Below the pieces are notes generated by a model that searched no databases, had not been told where the DNA came from, and was given only the letters and a program-made list of their open reading frames with translations. This document shows, in pieces, positions 28,359-37,239 of a stretch of 40,776 bases of DNA (position 1 is the stretch's first letter; the number at the start of each line of letters is the position of its first letter). Origin of the DNA: Oscillospiraceae bacterium (GTDB lineage Bacteria > Bacillota > Clostridia > Oscillospirales > Oscillospiraceae). The DNA is taken from positions 1 through 40,776 of the forward strand of contig JAFRMX010000010.1 of NCBI GenBank assembly GCA_017430455.1, read 5' to 3'. The translations under genes were made by a program, and so were the position numbers.

Positions 28359-29799
28359 TTCCTGTTTCGTTTCTTCTTGCCTTCACCATCTCCGCTATCT
28401 CCGTGACGCGCTCATCGGTCAGCGTGTACTTTCTGCGGAAGTAAATGAAAGCTATGGCAAGCCCTATCACAGGGATGATCGTCATAGTCATTCTGAGCCC
28501 TGCCTTGCTCGCGGCGGATACGCCCTGCGACCAGTCCACGAGCTTGTCCGCTTCGGAGACCTCCGTGCCTGCCTGCAGGTGGTTGATGCTGAGGCAGATC
28601 GAGGCGACCAGCGCGGCCACGCCCGAGGCGAGCTTTACGACAAAGGTCTGCATCGAGAAGATGACGCTCTCATCGCGGCGGTTGTTCTTCAGTTCGCCGT
28701 AGTCGACGGTGTTTGCAAGGAAGACGGTCGTGATAACGGTGAGCATGCCGTTGGCCGCGAAGATAAAGAATGCCGGTATGAAGAGCAGGAATACGCTGGA
28801 CATGTTCGTAAAGGCCAGGACCAGCAGCACCGCGTATCCGGCCATAGCCATCCCGAGGCTTATGTAGAAGATCTGCAGACTGGTGAATTTTTTCCTGAGC
28901 AGCGGATAGAAGGCCATCATCGAAAGGACCTGGATGGCTCCTCCGAACATGTTGAACAGGACGTACGCGTCATTCCATCCCGTCGTTCCGAAGTCATACT
29001 TGAAAAAGTATATGACCAGATTGGAGGTGATGTAGATGGAGCAGTTTATCAGAACGATCGCGATCGTGACCGTCATGGCCTGGTCGTTCTGTACGAGGGC
29101 CTTGAACATCTGTCCGACAGATACGGTCTCCATGTCGGCAGTCGATTTCTCCTTGACATTGACGCAGGTAAGTATCGTGAAGAGTATGAAGAAGGCGGCG
29201 ATTATGATCGAAAAGTACTTGAAGCCGACGATCTCGATCATTTTAGCTCCGGCCTCGCTGCCCGCGAAGGCGTTTCCGAGTATCGGGACCAGCATCATCG
29301 TGAACACAGTAACTATCGCGCTTCCGACGCCCGCGCTTGTACGGGCAAGTGTGGTCAGATTCTCGCGTTCCCTGCCTCCGTTGGTAAAGGCCGGGATCAT
29401 GGACCAGTAGGGGATGTCCATCATTGTATAGGTCACGCCCCAGAGGATATAGGTCACTGCAGCGTATGCGACAAGGCCTTTAGCGTTCATGGCGGGAGGC
29501 GCGGCAAACATCAGCACGAGGACGACGGCGTTCGTCAGAGTCCCTATCAGAAGCCAGGGGCGGAACTTGCCCCAGCGCGTGCGGGTCTTGGCCACAACGA
29601 CGCCCATGATCGGGTCGTTGAAAGCGTCAAATACGCGGGCAGCCATAAGTATGATGCCCATGGCAATTGCGTTGACGCCCAGAAGATCCTGGAAATAGTA
29701 CAGTACATAGCTGGCAGACAGCATATACACCATGTCTTTTCCTACGGCACCGAGCGCATACGAGATTTTTGACTTGAGCGGAAGCTTGTTATTCTCCAT
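28348..29799 (-). CDS. GPH-family sugar:cation symporter (483 aa)
   Basis: A twelve-helix MFS protein of the glycoside-pentoside-hexuronide family (MelB/XylP/UidB type). Signatures are 'ARVFDAFNDPIMGVVVAKT', which carries the cation-site Asp residues of helix II, followed by 'RTRWGKFRPWLLIG'. It imports glycosides with sodium or protons. It overlaps the GH3 gene, so the imported compound is probably the GH3 substrate. ATG at 29799 follows AGGAGGA. Seventy-one bases separate it from the second GPH gene upstream, without a clear promoter, so read-through from that gene is likely. Confidence 0.9.
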   Translation of the reverse strand: MENNKLPLKSKISYALGAVGKDMVYMLSASYVLYYFQDLLGVNAIAMGIILMAARVFDAFNDPIMGVVVAKTRTRWGKFRPWLLIGTLTNAVVLVLMFAAPPAMNAKGLVAYAAVTYILWGVTYTMMDIPYWSMIPAFTNGGRERENLTTLARTSAGVGSAIVTVFTMMLVPILGNAFAGSEAGAKMIEIVGFKYFSIIIAAFFILFTILTCVNVKEKSTADMETVSVGQMFKALVQNDQAMTVTIAIVLINCSIYITSNLVIYFFKYDFGTTGWNDAYVLFNMFGGAIQVLSMMAFYPLLRKKFTSLQIFYISLGMAMAGYAVLLVLAFTNMSSVFLLFIPAFFIFAANGMLTVITTVFLANTVDYGELKNNRRDESVIFSMQTFVVKLASGVAALVASICLSINHLQAGTEVSEADKLVDWSQGVSAASKAGLRMTMTIIPVIGLAIAFIYFRRKYTLTDERVTEIAEMVKARRNETGNGN

Positions 29800-29870
29800 G
29801 ATTCCTCCTGTTTACTCTGCCTTGAGGCAGTTTAATTACATATTTTATCGGAATATCATATCCGGGTATT

Positions 29871-31352
29871 TCAGACTGCGGCGCGGCGTTCTTCGAGCTC
29901 CTCGCAGATCCTCTTGTATTCGTCCTCGTCGAGCCTGTATTTTTTCTTATAGAGTCTGTACGCGGAATACATAAAAACGAGGCTGAGGACCGTCATGCAT
30001 ATCAGAAGAGCTCTGGGCTTGGACTTGTCTATTCCCGCGATGACTTCATTGATAAGTCCGAGCTTCTCGTCTGCCGTAATGGTCCCGCTCTGGGCGGCAT
30101 TCTCGAGCGCGGAGATCTGGTTCGTGCTCTCAAGAACCCTGAACACGATATATATGCCGCTGGTGATAAGGGCGACCAGCGCAGAGGCGAGCTTTGTAAC
30201 AAAGGGCCTTATGGAACCTATAACGGCCTCCTCTCTCTCGCCCGTCTTGATCTCGTTGTACTCCACACAGTTGCTGATGGAGATCATGAGTATCAGATAG
30301 AAGCAGTAGGATCCGAAATTGCCTGCGGTGTAGCCGAGAACTATGAGCCAGAATTTGATCGTGCTTGTCGGAAGAAGTATTCCGATAACGAGCATGAAAG
30401 CGTATCCTATGGCGGATATGAGCATCATGGTGTCCATTATGGACTTCCTGGTGTGTTTTCTGGCAATGGCCGGGTAGAAGATCATCAGAAACGCCGTCGC
30501 GGACATTCCGATCATCGTAAACCAGAACCAGAGCCCGCCCTCATAGCCGTATTCGAAATAGACATAGAACTGGCCGACCCCGTTCGCTATTATCCCGCCT
30601 CCGAGCTCGCGCAGCAGGAGGACCAGAGCCGCGCAGACGAGCTGGTCATTGCCGGATATGGTCTTTACGATCGTCTTTATGCTTATGGGAGGCGCGTCGT
30701 CATCCTTGTAGTTTCTCTGCTCCTTTACGCCGAACACCGTAAAGCACATGAAGAGCGGGGCGAGTATCGAGACGATCACCGCTATTCTCCCGTAGGCTGT
30801 AACCGCGTTCCCGCCCAGGGCGTTGCTGCCGGTCGTGAGCGTCGGGATAAGCCCCATCGCCAGCACCATGCCGACTCCTGCAAAGAGAGTCGCCCTCGCC
30901 GTGAACATGTTTCTCGCGTCCGGATCGGAGCTCAGCGCGGGGACCATTCCCCAGTAGGCGATGTCATGCATGGTATATGTGATGCTGTAGAGGAAATACA
31001 TGATGGCGAAGAACCATACAAAGGTCCAGCCCTGGTAACTGTTGTTGAAGGTATAGATGATCACAAAGGATGTGGTCAGAATACCGATTACGAGCCAGGG
31101 TTTGAATTTTCCCCAGCGGGTCCTCGTGTGTTCGATGATATTGCCCATTACCGGGTCGTTGAGAGCGTCAAAGACCCGCGCCGCCGCCATGATGATCGAT
31201 ATGGCAGCGAGCTGGGCTACGCTGAGCTGTCTCGTTATGAGGATATAAGTCATCAGATAACCCGTAAACAGGTTATATATCATGTCTCTTCCGACTGTCC
31301 CCAGCGGGAAGAACCACAGATTTTTCTTTCTTTGAGCAAGATCTTCGTGCAT
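29871..31352 (-). CDS. Second GPH-family sugar:cation symporter (493 aa)
   Basis: Same family and layout as the neighbouring transporter. 'ARVFDALNDPVMGNIIEHT' and 'RTRWGKFKPWLVIG' are conserved. The two proteins differ throughout in loop sequence, so they are old paralogues or independent acquisitions, not a recent tandem duplication. A longer loop near residues 415-450 and a basic/acidic C-terminal tail distinguish it. It is the first gene of the cluster, with its own promoter at 31396-31424 and a terminator of the preceding gene just upstream. The substrate is unknown; a second glycoside or the same one at another affinity is plausible. Confidence 0.9.
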   Translation of the reverse strand: MHEDLAQRKKNLWFFPLGTVGRDMIYNLFTGYLMTYILITRQLSVAQLAAISIIMAAARVFDALNDPVMGNIIEHTRTRWGKFKPWLVIGILTTSFVIIYTFNNSYQGWTFVWFFAIMYFLYSITYTMHDIAYWGMVPALSSDPDARNMFTARATLFAGVGMVLAMGLIPTLTTGSNALGGNAVTAYGRIAVIVSILAPLFMCFTVFGVKEQRNYKDDDAPPISIKTIVKTISGNDQLVCAALVLLLRELGGGIIANGVGQFYVYFEYGYEGGLWFWFTMIGMSATAFLMIFYPAIARKHTRKSIMDTMMLISAIGYAFMLVIGILLPTSTIKFWLIVLGYTAGNFGSYCFYLILMISISNCVEYNEIKTGEREEAVIGSIRPFVTKLASALVALITSGIYIVFRVLESTNQISALENAAQSGTITADEKLGLINEVIAGIDKSKPRALLICMTVLSLVFMYSAYRLYKKKYRLDEDEYKRICEELEERRAAV

Positions 31353-31395
31353 AGGCCTGCCCTCCCCCGTTTTGGTCTCTTGGGTTTATTTATTT

Positions 31396-31424
31396 ATTTT
31401 ACTATATCTGCCGGAGACTTTCAA
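31396..31424 (-). promoter_or_regulatory. Promoter of the GPH/GPH/GH3 operon
   Basis: On the minus strand TTGAAA (31419-31424) and TAAAAT (31396-31401) are exactly 17 bases apart, about 44 bases before the ATG at 31352. No obvious catabolite-control (cre) palindrome was recognised beside it. Confidence 0.6.
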
Positions 31425-31436
31425 TTGCAAGGGCAA

Positions 31437-31465
31437 ATAAAAATGCCGCCGTATAAAACGGCGGC
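31437..31465 (-). terminator. Terminator of the tcdA/pyridoxamine kinase operon
   Basis: GCCGCCGT (31445-31452) pairs perfectly with ACGGCGGC (31458-31465). On the minus strand the stem is followed by ATTTTTATTT. It lies 14 bases past the kinase stop codon and separates it from the GPH promoter. Confidence 0.8.
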
Positions 31466-31478
31466 AACGATGCCCTTC

Positions 31479-32318
31479 TCAGAAATACTTTGAAAGCCCG
31501 GCGACGAGTCTTGGGAGCGTAGCCTCGAAATCCACTCCGTACCACGGTTTCTCGGGGTTTGTGAGCGTCTCGCGGATAGTGTCCGCCGTGTAGTCCGCGG
31601 CGACCTTGAAAGCGTCATAGAGCGAAAGCCCTCTCACTATTCCTCCGACCGAAACGGAGGAGAAGATATCGCCCGTCCCGTGATAGGAGGCGTCGACTCT
31701 TTCGTTCTGGTAGACCGTGTATTCCCCGCTTTCCCTGTCATAACCGTAGACTCCGGTCTTCCCTTCGGAGAGGGATACTCCTGTAATAAAGGATTTCTTT
31801 GCGCCCAGAGCCGAAAGCTTCGAGAGCAGATCCTTTATGTAGTCCTCGTCATAGCTCTCCTTATACTCGGAATCCGTCATAAAGCAGGCCTCGGTTATGT
31901 TCGGTACTATTATATCGGCCATCGAGCACAGCGAGGCGTTCAGCTTTGCATAGGCCTCGTCAAAGGCCGGGTAGAGCTTTCCGTTATCGGCCATGACCGG
32001 GTCCACGAATATGAGCGTATCCTCTCCTCCGAAATCCCTGAATATGCCTTTAACGATATCTATCTCCTCAGCGGAGCCCAGATAGCCGGTATAGATCGCG
32101 TCGAAATGCACGTTTTCTTTCTTCCAGTGCTCTGTGATCGGGACGAGCTGGTCCGTGAGGTCCTTTACCGTAAAGCCCTTGAACATTGTATGGGTGGACA
32201 GCACAGCAGTCGGCAGTATGACCGTCTCGACCCCCATGGCCGAGATGAGCGGAAGCGCGACAGTGGTCGAGCACTTTCCGAGGCAGGAGATATCCTGTAT
32301 TGTAAGTATTCTTTTCAT
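31479..32318 (-). CDS. pdxY: Pyridoxal/pyridoxamine kinase (279 aa)
   Basis: Phosphorylates pyridoxal, pyridoxamine or pyridoxine in vitamin B6 salvage. The ribokinase-like fold is shown by the N-terminal 'QDISCLGKCSTTVALPLISA', the 'FVDPVMADNGKLYP' segment, 'IVPNITEACFMT' and the anion-hole/catalytic motif 'SYHGTGDIFSSVSVG' with the catalytic Asp. These are the features of the PdxY/PdxK branch. The length is normal. It follows tcdA by 15 bases, is probably co-transcribed with it, and ends at a strong terminator. Confidence 0.88.
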   Translation of the reverse strand: MKRILTIQDISCLGKCSTTVALPLISAMGVETVILPTAVLSTHTMFKGFTVKDLTDQLVPITEHWKKENVHFDAIYTGYLGSAEEIDIVKGIFRDFGGEDTLIFVDPVMADNGKLYPAFDEAYAKLNASLCSMADIIVPNITEACFMTDSEYKESYDEDYIKDLLSKLSALGAKKSFITGVSLSEGKTGVYGYDRESGEYTVYQNERVDASYHGTGDIFSSVSVGGIVRGLSLYDAFKVAADYTADTIRETLTNPEKPWYGVDFEATLPRLVAGLSKYF

Positions 32319-32333
32319 TTATAAAGATCCTCC

Positions 32334-33038
32334 TCAATCGCCGTTTATTATATCTTTTATGATCTCCGAGGCGAGGACCAAGCCGGCCACGGAGGGGACA
32401 AAAGCAACGCTGCCGGGGACCTGTTTTTCCCCGTTCATTATCTTTTCCAGCGGCTCCAGAGCCTTTTCGGCCGAACACACGACCTTGAGCCTCTCTATTC
32501 CCCGCTTTCTGCACTCTCTTCTCATGACCCTCGCCAGAGGGTCCTCGGCCGTGTCATAAATGTCCGAGACTGATATCTTCGTCGGGTCAAGCCTGTTTCC
32601 GGCGCCCATGGAACTTATTACGGGAACGCCTGCCGCATTCGCCCTTTCGATGATCAGGAGCTTGGCAGTTACGGTGTCCACAGCGTCGGCGACATATGAA
32701 AATTTTGAAAAATCAAACATATCCGCGGTCTCGGGAAGATAGAAGACCTCCGCCGTTTCGACCTCTGCCTCCGGATTTATATCCAGGATCCGTTCTTTCA
32801 TGGCCTCAGTCTTGTATCTGCCGATGTTCTTCTCTGTAGCGATTATCTGGCGGTTTATGTTGGAAAGCGCGACCCTGTCGCTGTCAACTAAGGTAAAGCT
32901 TCCGACCCCGGATCTCGCCAGAGCTTCGCAGACATAGCCCCCTACGCCGCCTATTCCGAAGATGGCGACATGTGCGTTTTTCAGTTTTTCCATTGCCGCT
33001 TCGCCCAGCAGGAGAGCCGTTCTCGAAAAACGTTCCAC
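32334..33038 (-). CDS. tcdA: tRNA threonylcarbamoyladenosine dehydratase (ThiF/MoeB family)
   Basis: Catalyses ATP-dependent cyclisation of t6A to ct6A at tRNA position 37. The N-terminal 'FSRTALLLGEAAMEKL' and the nucleotide-binding 'VAIFGIGGVGGYVCEALARS' identify the family. So do 'LVDSDRVALSNINRQ' and the C-terminal 'PGSVAFVPSVAGLVLASEII'. The middle 'VADAVDTVTAKLLIIERA' fits the adenylation region. The length of 234 residues is normal for TcdA and shorter than MoeB or ThiF with rhodanese parts. Translation starts at GTG 33038, with GAGGGG upstream. The promoter is at 33084-33112. Confidence 0.9.
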   Translation of the reverse strand: MERFSRTALLLGEAAMEKLKNAHVAIFGIGGVGGYVCEALARSGVGSFTLVDSDRVALSNINRQIIATEKNIGRYKTEAMKERILDINPEAEVETAEVFYLPETADMFDFSKFSYVADAVDTVTAKLLIIERANAAGVPVISSMGAGNRLDPTKISVSDIYDTAEDPLARVMRRECRKRGIERLKVVCSAEKALEPLEKIMNGEKQVPGSVAFVPSVAGLVLASEIIKDIINGD

Positions 33039-33083
33039 TTATTCAGCCCCTCGATCGCAGAGTCCGGTTTTCAACATACGCGT

Positions 33084-33112
33084 ATTATATGTTAATTTCT
33101 CCGTATTATCAA
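33084..33112 (-). promoter_or_regulatory. Promoter of the tcdA operon
   Basis: On the minus strand TTGATA (33107-33112) and a perfect TATAAT (33084-33089) are 17 bases apart, a near-consensus sigma-A promoter. Confidence 0.7.
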
Positions 33113-33140
33113 GATGTTCCCCGTTTATTTTAGGGCTGCA

Positions 33141-33168
33141 TTGTTTTTTCACGCAAAATGCGTATAAT
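33141..33168 (+). promoter_or_regulatory. Promoter of the DegV-family gene
   Basis: TTGTTT (33141-33146) and TATAAT (33163-33168) are separated by 16 bases. AGGAGG (33187-33192) lies eight bases before the ATG at 33201. Confidence 0.6.
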
Positions 33169-33200
33169 GTTACATAAAAACGAATGAGGAGGCGGATGCC

Positions 33201-34403
33201 ATGGCTTTTGCAGTTCTGTCCGACACTTCGGGCAACATACCCAAAAAACTGCTTGAAGAGAAAAACATACCGGTCATTCCCTTTGTATACAGCTACGACG
33301 GGGAGGACCACGTTTGCGAAGATGTGGAAAACTTCGACGCGAATGATTTTTATTCCCTTCTCGCCCGCGGCAAGGTGGTGACCACCACTCAGATCTCTCC
33401 TTCCGGATACGCGGACTTCTTCAGGCCTTTTCTGAATGACGGGCTGGATGTCATATTCGTGAGCATGTCGTCCGGAATAAGCGGGTCATACAACAGCGCG
33501 AATATCGCGGCTTCGATACTGAAGGAAGAGTTTCCCGAGAGGCAGGTAGCAGTCATCGACACCAAAGGCGCCGCTCTCGGCGAAGGCTTTGTTGCCCTGA
33601 AAGGCGCGGAGCTTCGCGATAAGGGTCTGTCTTTTGAAGAGGCCGTATCCGCGCTCAGGACATACTCGACACGGATGTGCAACGTATTTACGGTCGACGA
33701 CCTGATGTTTCTGAAACGCGGCGGAAGGCTCAGCAACCTCTCTGCGCTGGTCGGGACCGTACTGAACATAAAGCCTCTTTTAAAGGGCGACGAGACCGGG
33801 CATATAGTCGCTTTCGCCAAGATAAGGGGCAGGAAGAAGGCCGTCGAAGCCTTGGCTGAGCGCTACGACACTCTGGTTGAGGACCCGGCCTCGCAGACTG
33901 TCGGCATAGTGCACGCGGCATGTGTAGAGGACGCGGAAAAGCTCGCGGAGCTGCTCAAAAAAAACAGACCCCCGCGCGACATACTGATCGTCGGATATGA
34001 GCCCGTCACAGGCTCCCACGTTGGCCCGGGCACGCTGGCTCTGTTCTTCGAAGGGCGCGACGACGTGCGCACGGCGCTGAACGACATGGCCTCGGCGAAG
34101 GACAGGCTCAAGACCATGGTAAATTCCGTGAAGACGACGCTCGACAGCTACAAGGGCACCTCTCCGGCAGAGATAAAGGCGGACCTGAAGGCTGGTCTCA
34201 ATACCGCACGCGAGAATATGGCCGGTACCGTGAAAGAAAAGCTCGATGCGGTCAGAGAGACTGACCTGGACGATGTAAAAGAAGCTTTTGCCAAGGCCAA
34301 GGACAATGTCACAGGAAAGGTGAACTCCATCGCGTTGACAGAGATCGCCGAAGTCAAGGAAAAACTTGAGAACATAAAAGAGAGCATCAGAAAGGACCGC
34401 TGA
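33201..34403 (+). CDS. DegV-family fatty-acid-binding protein with helical C-terminal extension (400 aa)
   Basis: Residues 1-285 are a complete DegV domain. 'AFAVLSDTSGNIPKKLLEEK', 'KVVTTTQISPSGYADFF', 'SSGISGSYNSANIAAS' and 'FTVDDLMFLKRGGRLSNLSA' are conserved, including the Ser/Thr and Arg residues that hold the fatty-acid carboxylate. DegV/FakB proteins carry acyl chains to the kinase FakA. Residues about 290-400 form an unusual extension of amphipathic, Lys/Glu/Ala-rich helices with repeats such as 'VKEKLDAVRETDLDDVKEAF' and 'IAEVKEKLENIKESI', which resemble apolipoprotein- or LEA-like helices. Standard family members end near residue 285. The extension may bind membranes or lipid. It has its own promoter and lies 42 bases before the TldD gene. 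Confidence 0.85.
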   Translation: MAFAVLSDTSGNIPKKLLEEKNIPVIPFVYSYDGEDHVCEDVENFDANDFYSLLARGKVVTTTQISPSGYADFFRPFLNDGLDVIFVSMSSGISGSYNSANIAASILKEEFPERQVAVIDTKGAALGEGFVALKGAELRDKGLSFEEAVSALRTYSTRMCNVFTVDDLMFLKRGGRLSNLSALVGTVLNIKPLLKGDETGHIVAFAKIRGRKKAVEALAERYDTLVEDPASQTVGIVHAACVEDAEKLAELLKKNRPPRDILIVGYEPVTGSHVGPGTLALFFEGRDDVRTALNDMASAKDRLKTMVNSVKTTLDSYKGTSPAEIKADLKAGLNTARENMAGTVKEKLDAVRETDLDDVKEAFAKAKDNVTGKVNSIALTEIAEVKEKLENIKESIRKDR

Positions 34404-34445
34404 TACTTAAGCCTGTCCCAAAGATGCAGATCGGAGGATTATTAA

Positions 34446-35879
34446 TTGAAAGCTCCTTTTTCCCGGTATCTGGTTTCGATCAAAAGCGCTCTGAAGACCC
34501 TGATCGAGTGTCTTGATGAGGAGTACGATTATGTGAGCGCGCTTGCTGCCGATTCCAAAGGCTTTGCCGTCAGGGTCTCGCAGACGAGCAAATCCGTCAG
34601 CAGCGAGACCATGACTACAGAGAGAGGCATTGTTATAAGGGTCTGCAGAGACGGCCTTTACAGCGAGTATGCCCTGAATAGCTTCGACCCGGAAGCGCCT
34701 CTCGAGGCGGCAGAAGAAATAAAGAAAGCTCTGGACAGGCAGTTTGCCCTTTTAAAGAGCACCGGAACAGCCGTATACGAGACCCCCGTCCTTTCCGACG
34801 AAGAGGAGACTGTCTTCGCGGAGAAAGAGACTGAGCTTCTCCCCGAGGAGACCGACCTGAAAGAGCTCGTTGAGTTTCTCAGCGCACTCAGCGACAGGGC
34901 TATGACTCTTGGAGAGCATATGCTCGAGTGCAGCACATCAGCCCAGTCGACCCACATCTGCAAGATGTTTCTCACGAAAAACAGGGACCTGTGTCAGAGT
35001 TATGTATATTCTGAGGGTACAGTCGTCGCCATAACGAACAAAGACGGGCATACCCAATACGGATATGAAGGCGTTTCAGGGGATATAGGACCGGAGATCT
35101 TTGCCCGACTCGAAGACAGGGTGGAAAAAGCCGTCTCCGTTGCTGAGGAACTGCTCAACGCCGAGAGGATCGAGCCCGGCGAATACGAGGTCATCACTTC
35201 CCCCGAGGTCACAGGACTGATCGCTCACGAGGCCTTCGGGCACGGAGTCGAGATGGATATGTTCGTCAAGAACAGGGCGCTCGGAAAAGAGTATATAGGA
35301 AAAAGAGTGGGCAGCGACAAAGTGACCATGCATGAGGGCGCGCTCTGCGCTGAGGATGTCACCTCCTATGTCTTCGATGACGAGGGGACCCCCGCAGGTG
35401 ACGTGACCGAGATAGAAAACGGGATCCTGAAGACCGGTATTTGCGACGCGCTCAGCGCTCTCCGCCTCGGAAGCGCGCCCACGGGCAACGGCAAGCGCGA
35501 GAACTTCGAGCACAAGGTCTACACGCGCATGACCAACACTATATTCGACTCGGGCGACGATACTCTCGAGGATATGATCTCCTCGATAAAATACGGATTC
35601 CTGCTTGAAGGAATGGAAAGCGGCATGGAGGATCCGAAACACTGGGGCATCCAGTGCATAATCAAGCTCGGCCGAGAGATAAAGGACGGGCGTATCACTG
35701 GGCGCGTCTTCGCGCCGATCATAATGACGGGCTATGTTCCCGATCTGCTCGGAAACATAACGATGAGATCTAAAGACCGTGAAGTCTTCGGCAACGGAGG
35801 CTGCGGGAAGGGCCACAAAGAATGGGTCAAGGTCGCGGACGGCGGGCCTTATCTCAAAACGAAAGCGAGGCTCGGATAA
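34446..35879 (+). CDS. tldD: TldD-like zinc metalloprotease (477 aa)
   Basis: The zinc-binding motif HEAFGH at residues 261-266 identifies the catalytic member of the TldD/TldE (PmbA) protease family. Conserved flanks are 'VTGLIAHEAFGHGVEMDMF', 'DVTSYVFDDEGTPAGDVTEI', 'MTNTIFDSGDDTLEDMISS' and the C-terminal 'DREVFGNGGCGKGHKEWVKV'. The family degrades unfolded peptides in the cavity of a TldD/TldE heterodimer and matures some ribosomally made peptides. The start is TTG at 34446, supported by GGAGG at 34433-34437. The stop overlaps the start of the TldE-like gene by one base (TAATG), so the two subunits are co-translated. Confidence 0.9.
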   Translation: MKAPFSRYLVSIKSALKTLIECLDEEYDYVSALAADSKGFAVRVSQTSKSVSSETMTTERGIVIRVCRDGLYSEYALNSFDPEAPLEAAEEIKKALDRQFALLKSTGTAVYETPVLSDEEETVFAEKETELLPEETDLKELVEFLSALSDRAMTLGEHMLECSTSAQSTHICKMFLTKNRDLCQSYVYSEGTVVAITNKDGHTQYGYEGVSGDIGPEIFARLEDRVEKAVSVAEELLNAERIEPGEYEVITSPEVTGLIAHEAFGHGVEMDMFVKNRALGKEYIGKRVGSDKVTMHEGALCAEDVTSYVFDDEGTPAGDVTEIENGILKTGICDALSALRLGSAPTGNGKRENFEHKVYTRMTNTIFDSGDDTLEDMISSIKYGFLLEGMESGMEDPKHWGIQCIIKLGREIKDGRITGRVFAPIIMTGYVPDLLGNITMRSKDREVFGNGGCGKGHKEWVKVADGGPYLKTKARLG

Positions 35880-37162
35880 TGAATGCTGAGAAGATCGTAA
35901 CCATACTGAAAGACTCCGGCCTGTACGGCTGGGAAGTTAACGATATAAAGACCGAGGGCTGGGAGTTTTATTTCATACGCCACCGCCTGGACCAGAACAG
36001 GGTGAAAAATGTCGAACACATAACGGTAAAGGTCTATGCTCTGAGCGAGGACGGGGAATACCTGGGAAGCGCCTCCTGCGAGATATCCCCGACTGCCTCC
36101 GAAGAGGAAGCCGATGCCTTGATTAAGAGTCTCGGCTACAGGGCCTCTCTTGTGAAAAACAGGGCCTATACCCTCAATACACCTTGCGGCGCGAAGCCCG
36201 AAAGCGCAGTGCTGCCCGATATCTCAGCCGTCTCCCGCGATTTTATAGAGACTATGAAGTCCCTTCCGGAGACGGAGAGCGAGGATATCAACAGTTATGA
36301 GATCTTTGTATCCTTAAAAACAAGACATTTCATCTCCTCGACCGGCATAGAGTTTACGGAGAGCTGCCCCGACAGCATGATCGAGGTCGTGGTCAACGCC
36401 AGAAAAGACGGGCAGGAGATAGAGCTCTACAGAAGCTACAGCTCGGGCGCTTGCGACAGGGAAGCCCTCAGAAAAGAACTGATACGCACATTTGCCTTCG
36501 GGCGCGACAGGCTCACGACAGTACCCACTCCTCCTCTCGGCAGAGCGGACGTCATTTTTTCCACGGAGGACGCATGCAGGGTGTACGAGTATTTTGCCTC
36601 TCGCCTTAGCGCCGGCATGATATACAGGAAAATGAGCTCCTGGAAGCTCGGTGAGGAGATCACCCCGGGCGGAAACGGAGACTCCCTGACCTTAAAGGCC
36701 GTAAAATATCTTCCGAACTCCTCACAAAACCGGAGCTTCGACGCCGAGGGTGCCCCGGTAAAGGATACGCTCATGCTGGAAGATGGCGTCGCCAGGGCTT
36801 ATCTGGGCGGAAGGATGTTCTCGAGCTATCTGGGTCTTGAAAACTCCTTCATTCCCTCGAACTTCGAGGTGAGCGGAGGCACCCGGCCGGAGGCGGAGCT
36901 CAGAAAAGGGCCTTACCTCGAGGTCGTGGAGTTCTCGGATTTCCAGGTGGACGCGATGACGGGCGACATCTTCGGAGAGATCCGCCTTGCATACCTCCAC
37001 GACGGAGAGAAGATCATCCCCGTCTCGGGCGGCAGCGTCTCGGGCTCCATGCTTGAAGCAGCGGGGGCGCTTCAGGCTTCAGAAGAGCGCGTCCTCTATG
37101 GCAACTGGCTTATCCCCGCCGTGACAAAGCTCCCCTCTTTAACAGTTACCGGAGCGGAATAA
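35879..37162 (+). CDS. TldE/PmbA-like partner protein (427 aa)
   Basis: Same fold as TldD but without the HExxxH motif, as expected for the non-catalytic partner. The N-terminal helix and beta domain (about residues 1-200) contain 'LKDSGLYGWEVNDIKTEGWE'. The central part has 'SSTGIEFTESCPDSMIEVVV', and the C-terminal domain carries 'LYGNWLIPAVTKLPSLTVTG'. It matches the family more weakly than its neighbour does. The start at 35879 overlaps the tldD stop by one base; an upstream in-frame ATG at 35822 lies inside tldD and is rejected. A strong terminator follows at 37183-37220. No peptide precursor gene is visible nearby. Confidence 0.82.
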   Translation: MNAEKIVTILKDSGLYGWEVNDIKTEGWEFYFIRHRLDQNRVKNVEHITVKVYALSEDGEYLGSASCEISPTASEEEADALIKSLGYRASLVKNRAYTLNTPCGAKPESAVLPDISAVSRDFIETMKSLPETESEDINSYEIFVSLKTRHFISSTGIEFTESCPDSMIEVVVNARKDGQEIELYRSYSSGACDREALRKELIRTFAFGRDRLTTVPTPPLGRADVIFSTEDACRVYEYFASRLSAGMIYRKMSSWKLGEEITPGGNGDSLTLKAVKYLPNSSQNRSFDAEGAPVKDTLMLEDGVARAYLGGRMFSSYLGLENSFIPSNFEVSGGTRPEAELRKGPYLEVVEFSDFQVDAMTGDIFGEIRLAYLHDGEKIIPVSGGSVSGSMLEAAGALQASEERVLYGNWLIPAVTKLPSLTVTGAE

Positions 37163-37182
37163 TTAAACGTATAATAATAAGG

Positions 37183-37220
37183 ATCTCCGGCGCCGTCTGT
37201 GCGGTGCCGGAGATGTTTTT
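37183..37220 (+). terminator. Terminator of the degV/tldD/tldE region
   Basis: ATCTCCGGCGCCG (37183-37195) pairs with CGGTGCCGGAGAT (37202-37214), 13 bases with one G-T pair, loop of six, then five T followed by ATTTT. The arms are almost the same as the hairpins at 2832, 6522 and 9698. It lies between two convergent genes and may act in both directions. Confidence 0.8.
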
Positions 37221-37239
37221 ATTTTCAAAACAGGTATTC

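Noticed and set aside
28579..29772. A 397-codon open frame on the plus strand
   Set aside because: It is antisense to the GPH symporter with all its family motifs. Its composition (His, Asp, Arg, Glu-rich, no domain) is typical of a shadow frame.
29817..29830. Small hairpin between the two GPH genes considered as a terminator
   Set aside because: The stem is only five bases, with no T tract on the minus strand, so read-through is more likely.
30453..31493. A 346-codon open frame on the plus strand
   Set aside because: It is antisense to the second GPH symporter and runs through its promoter and the neighbouring terminator.
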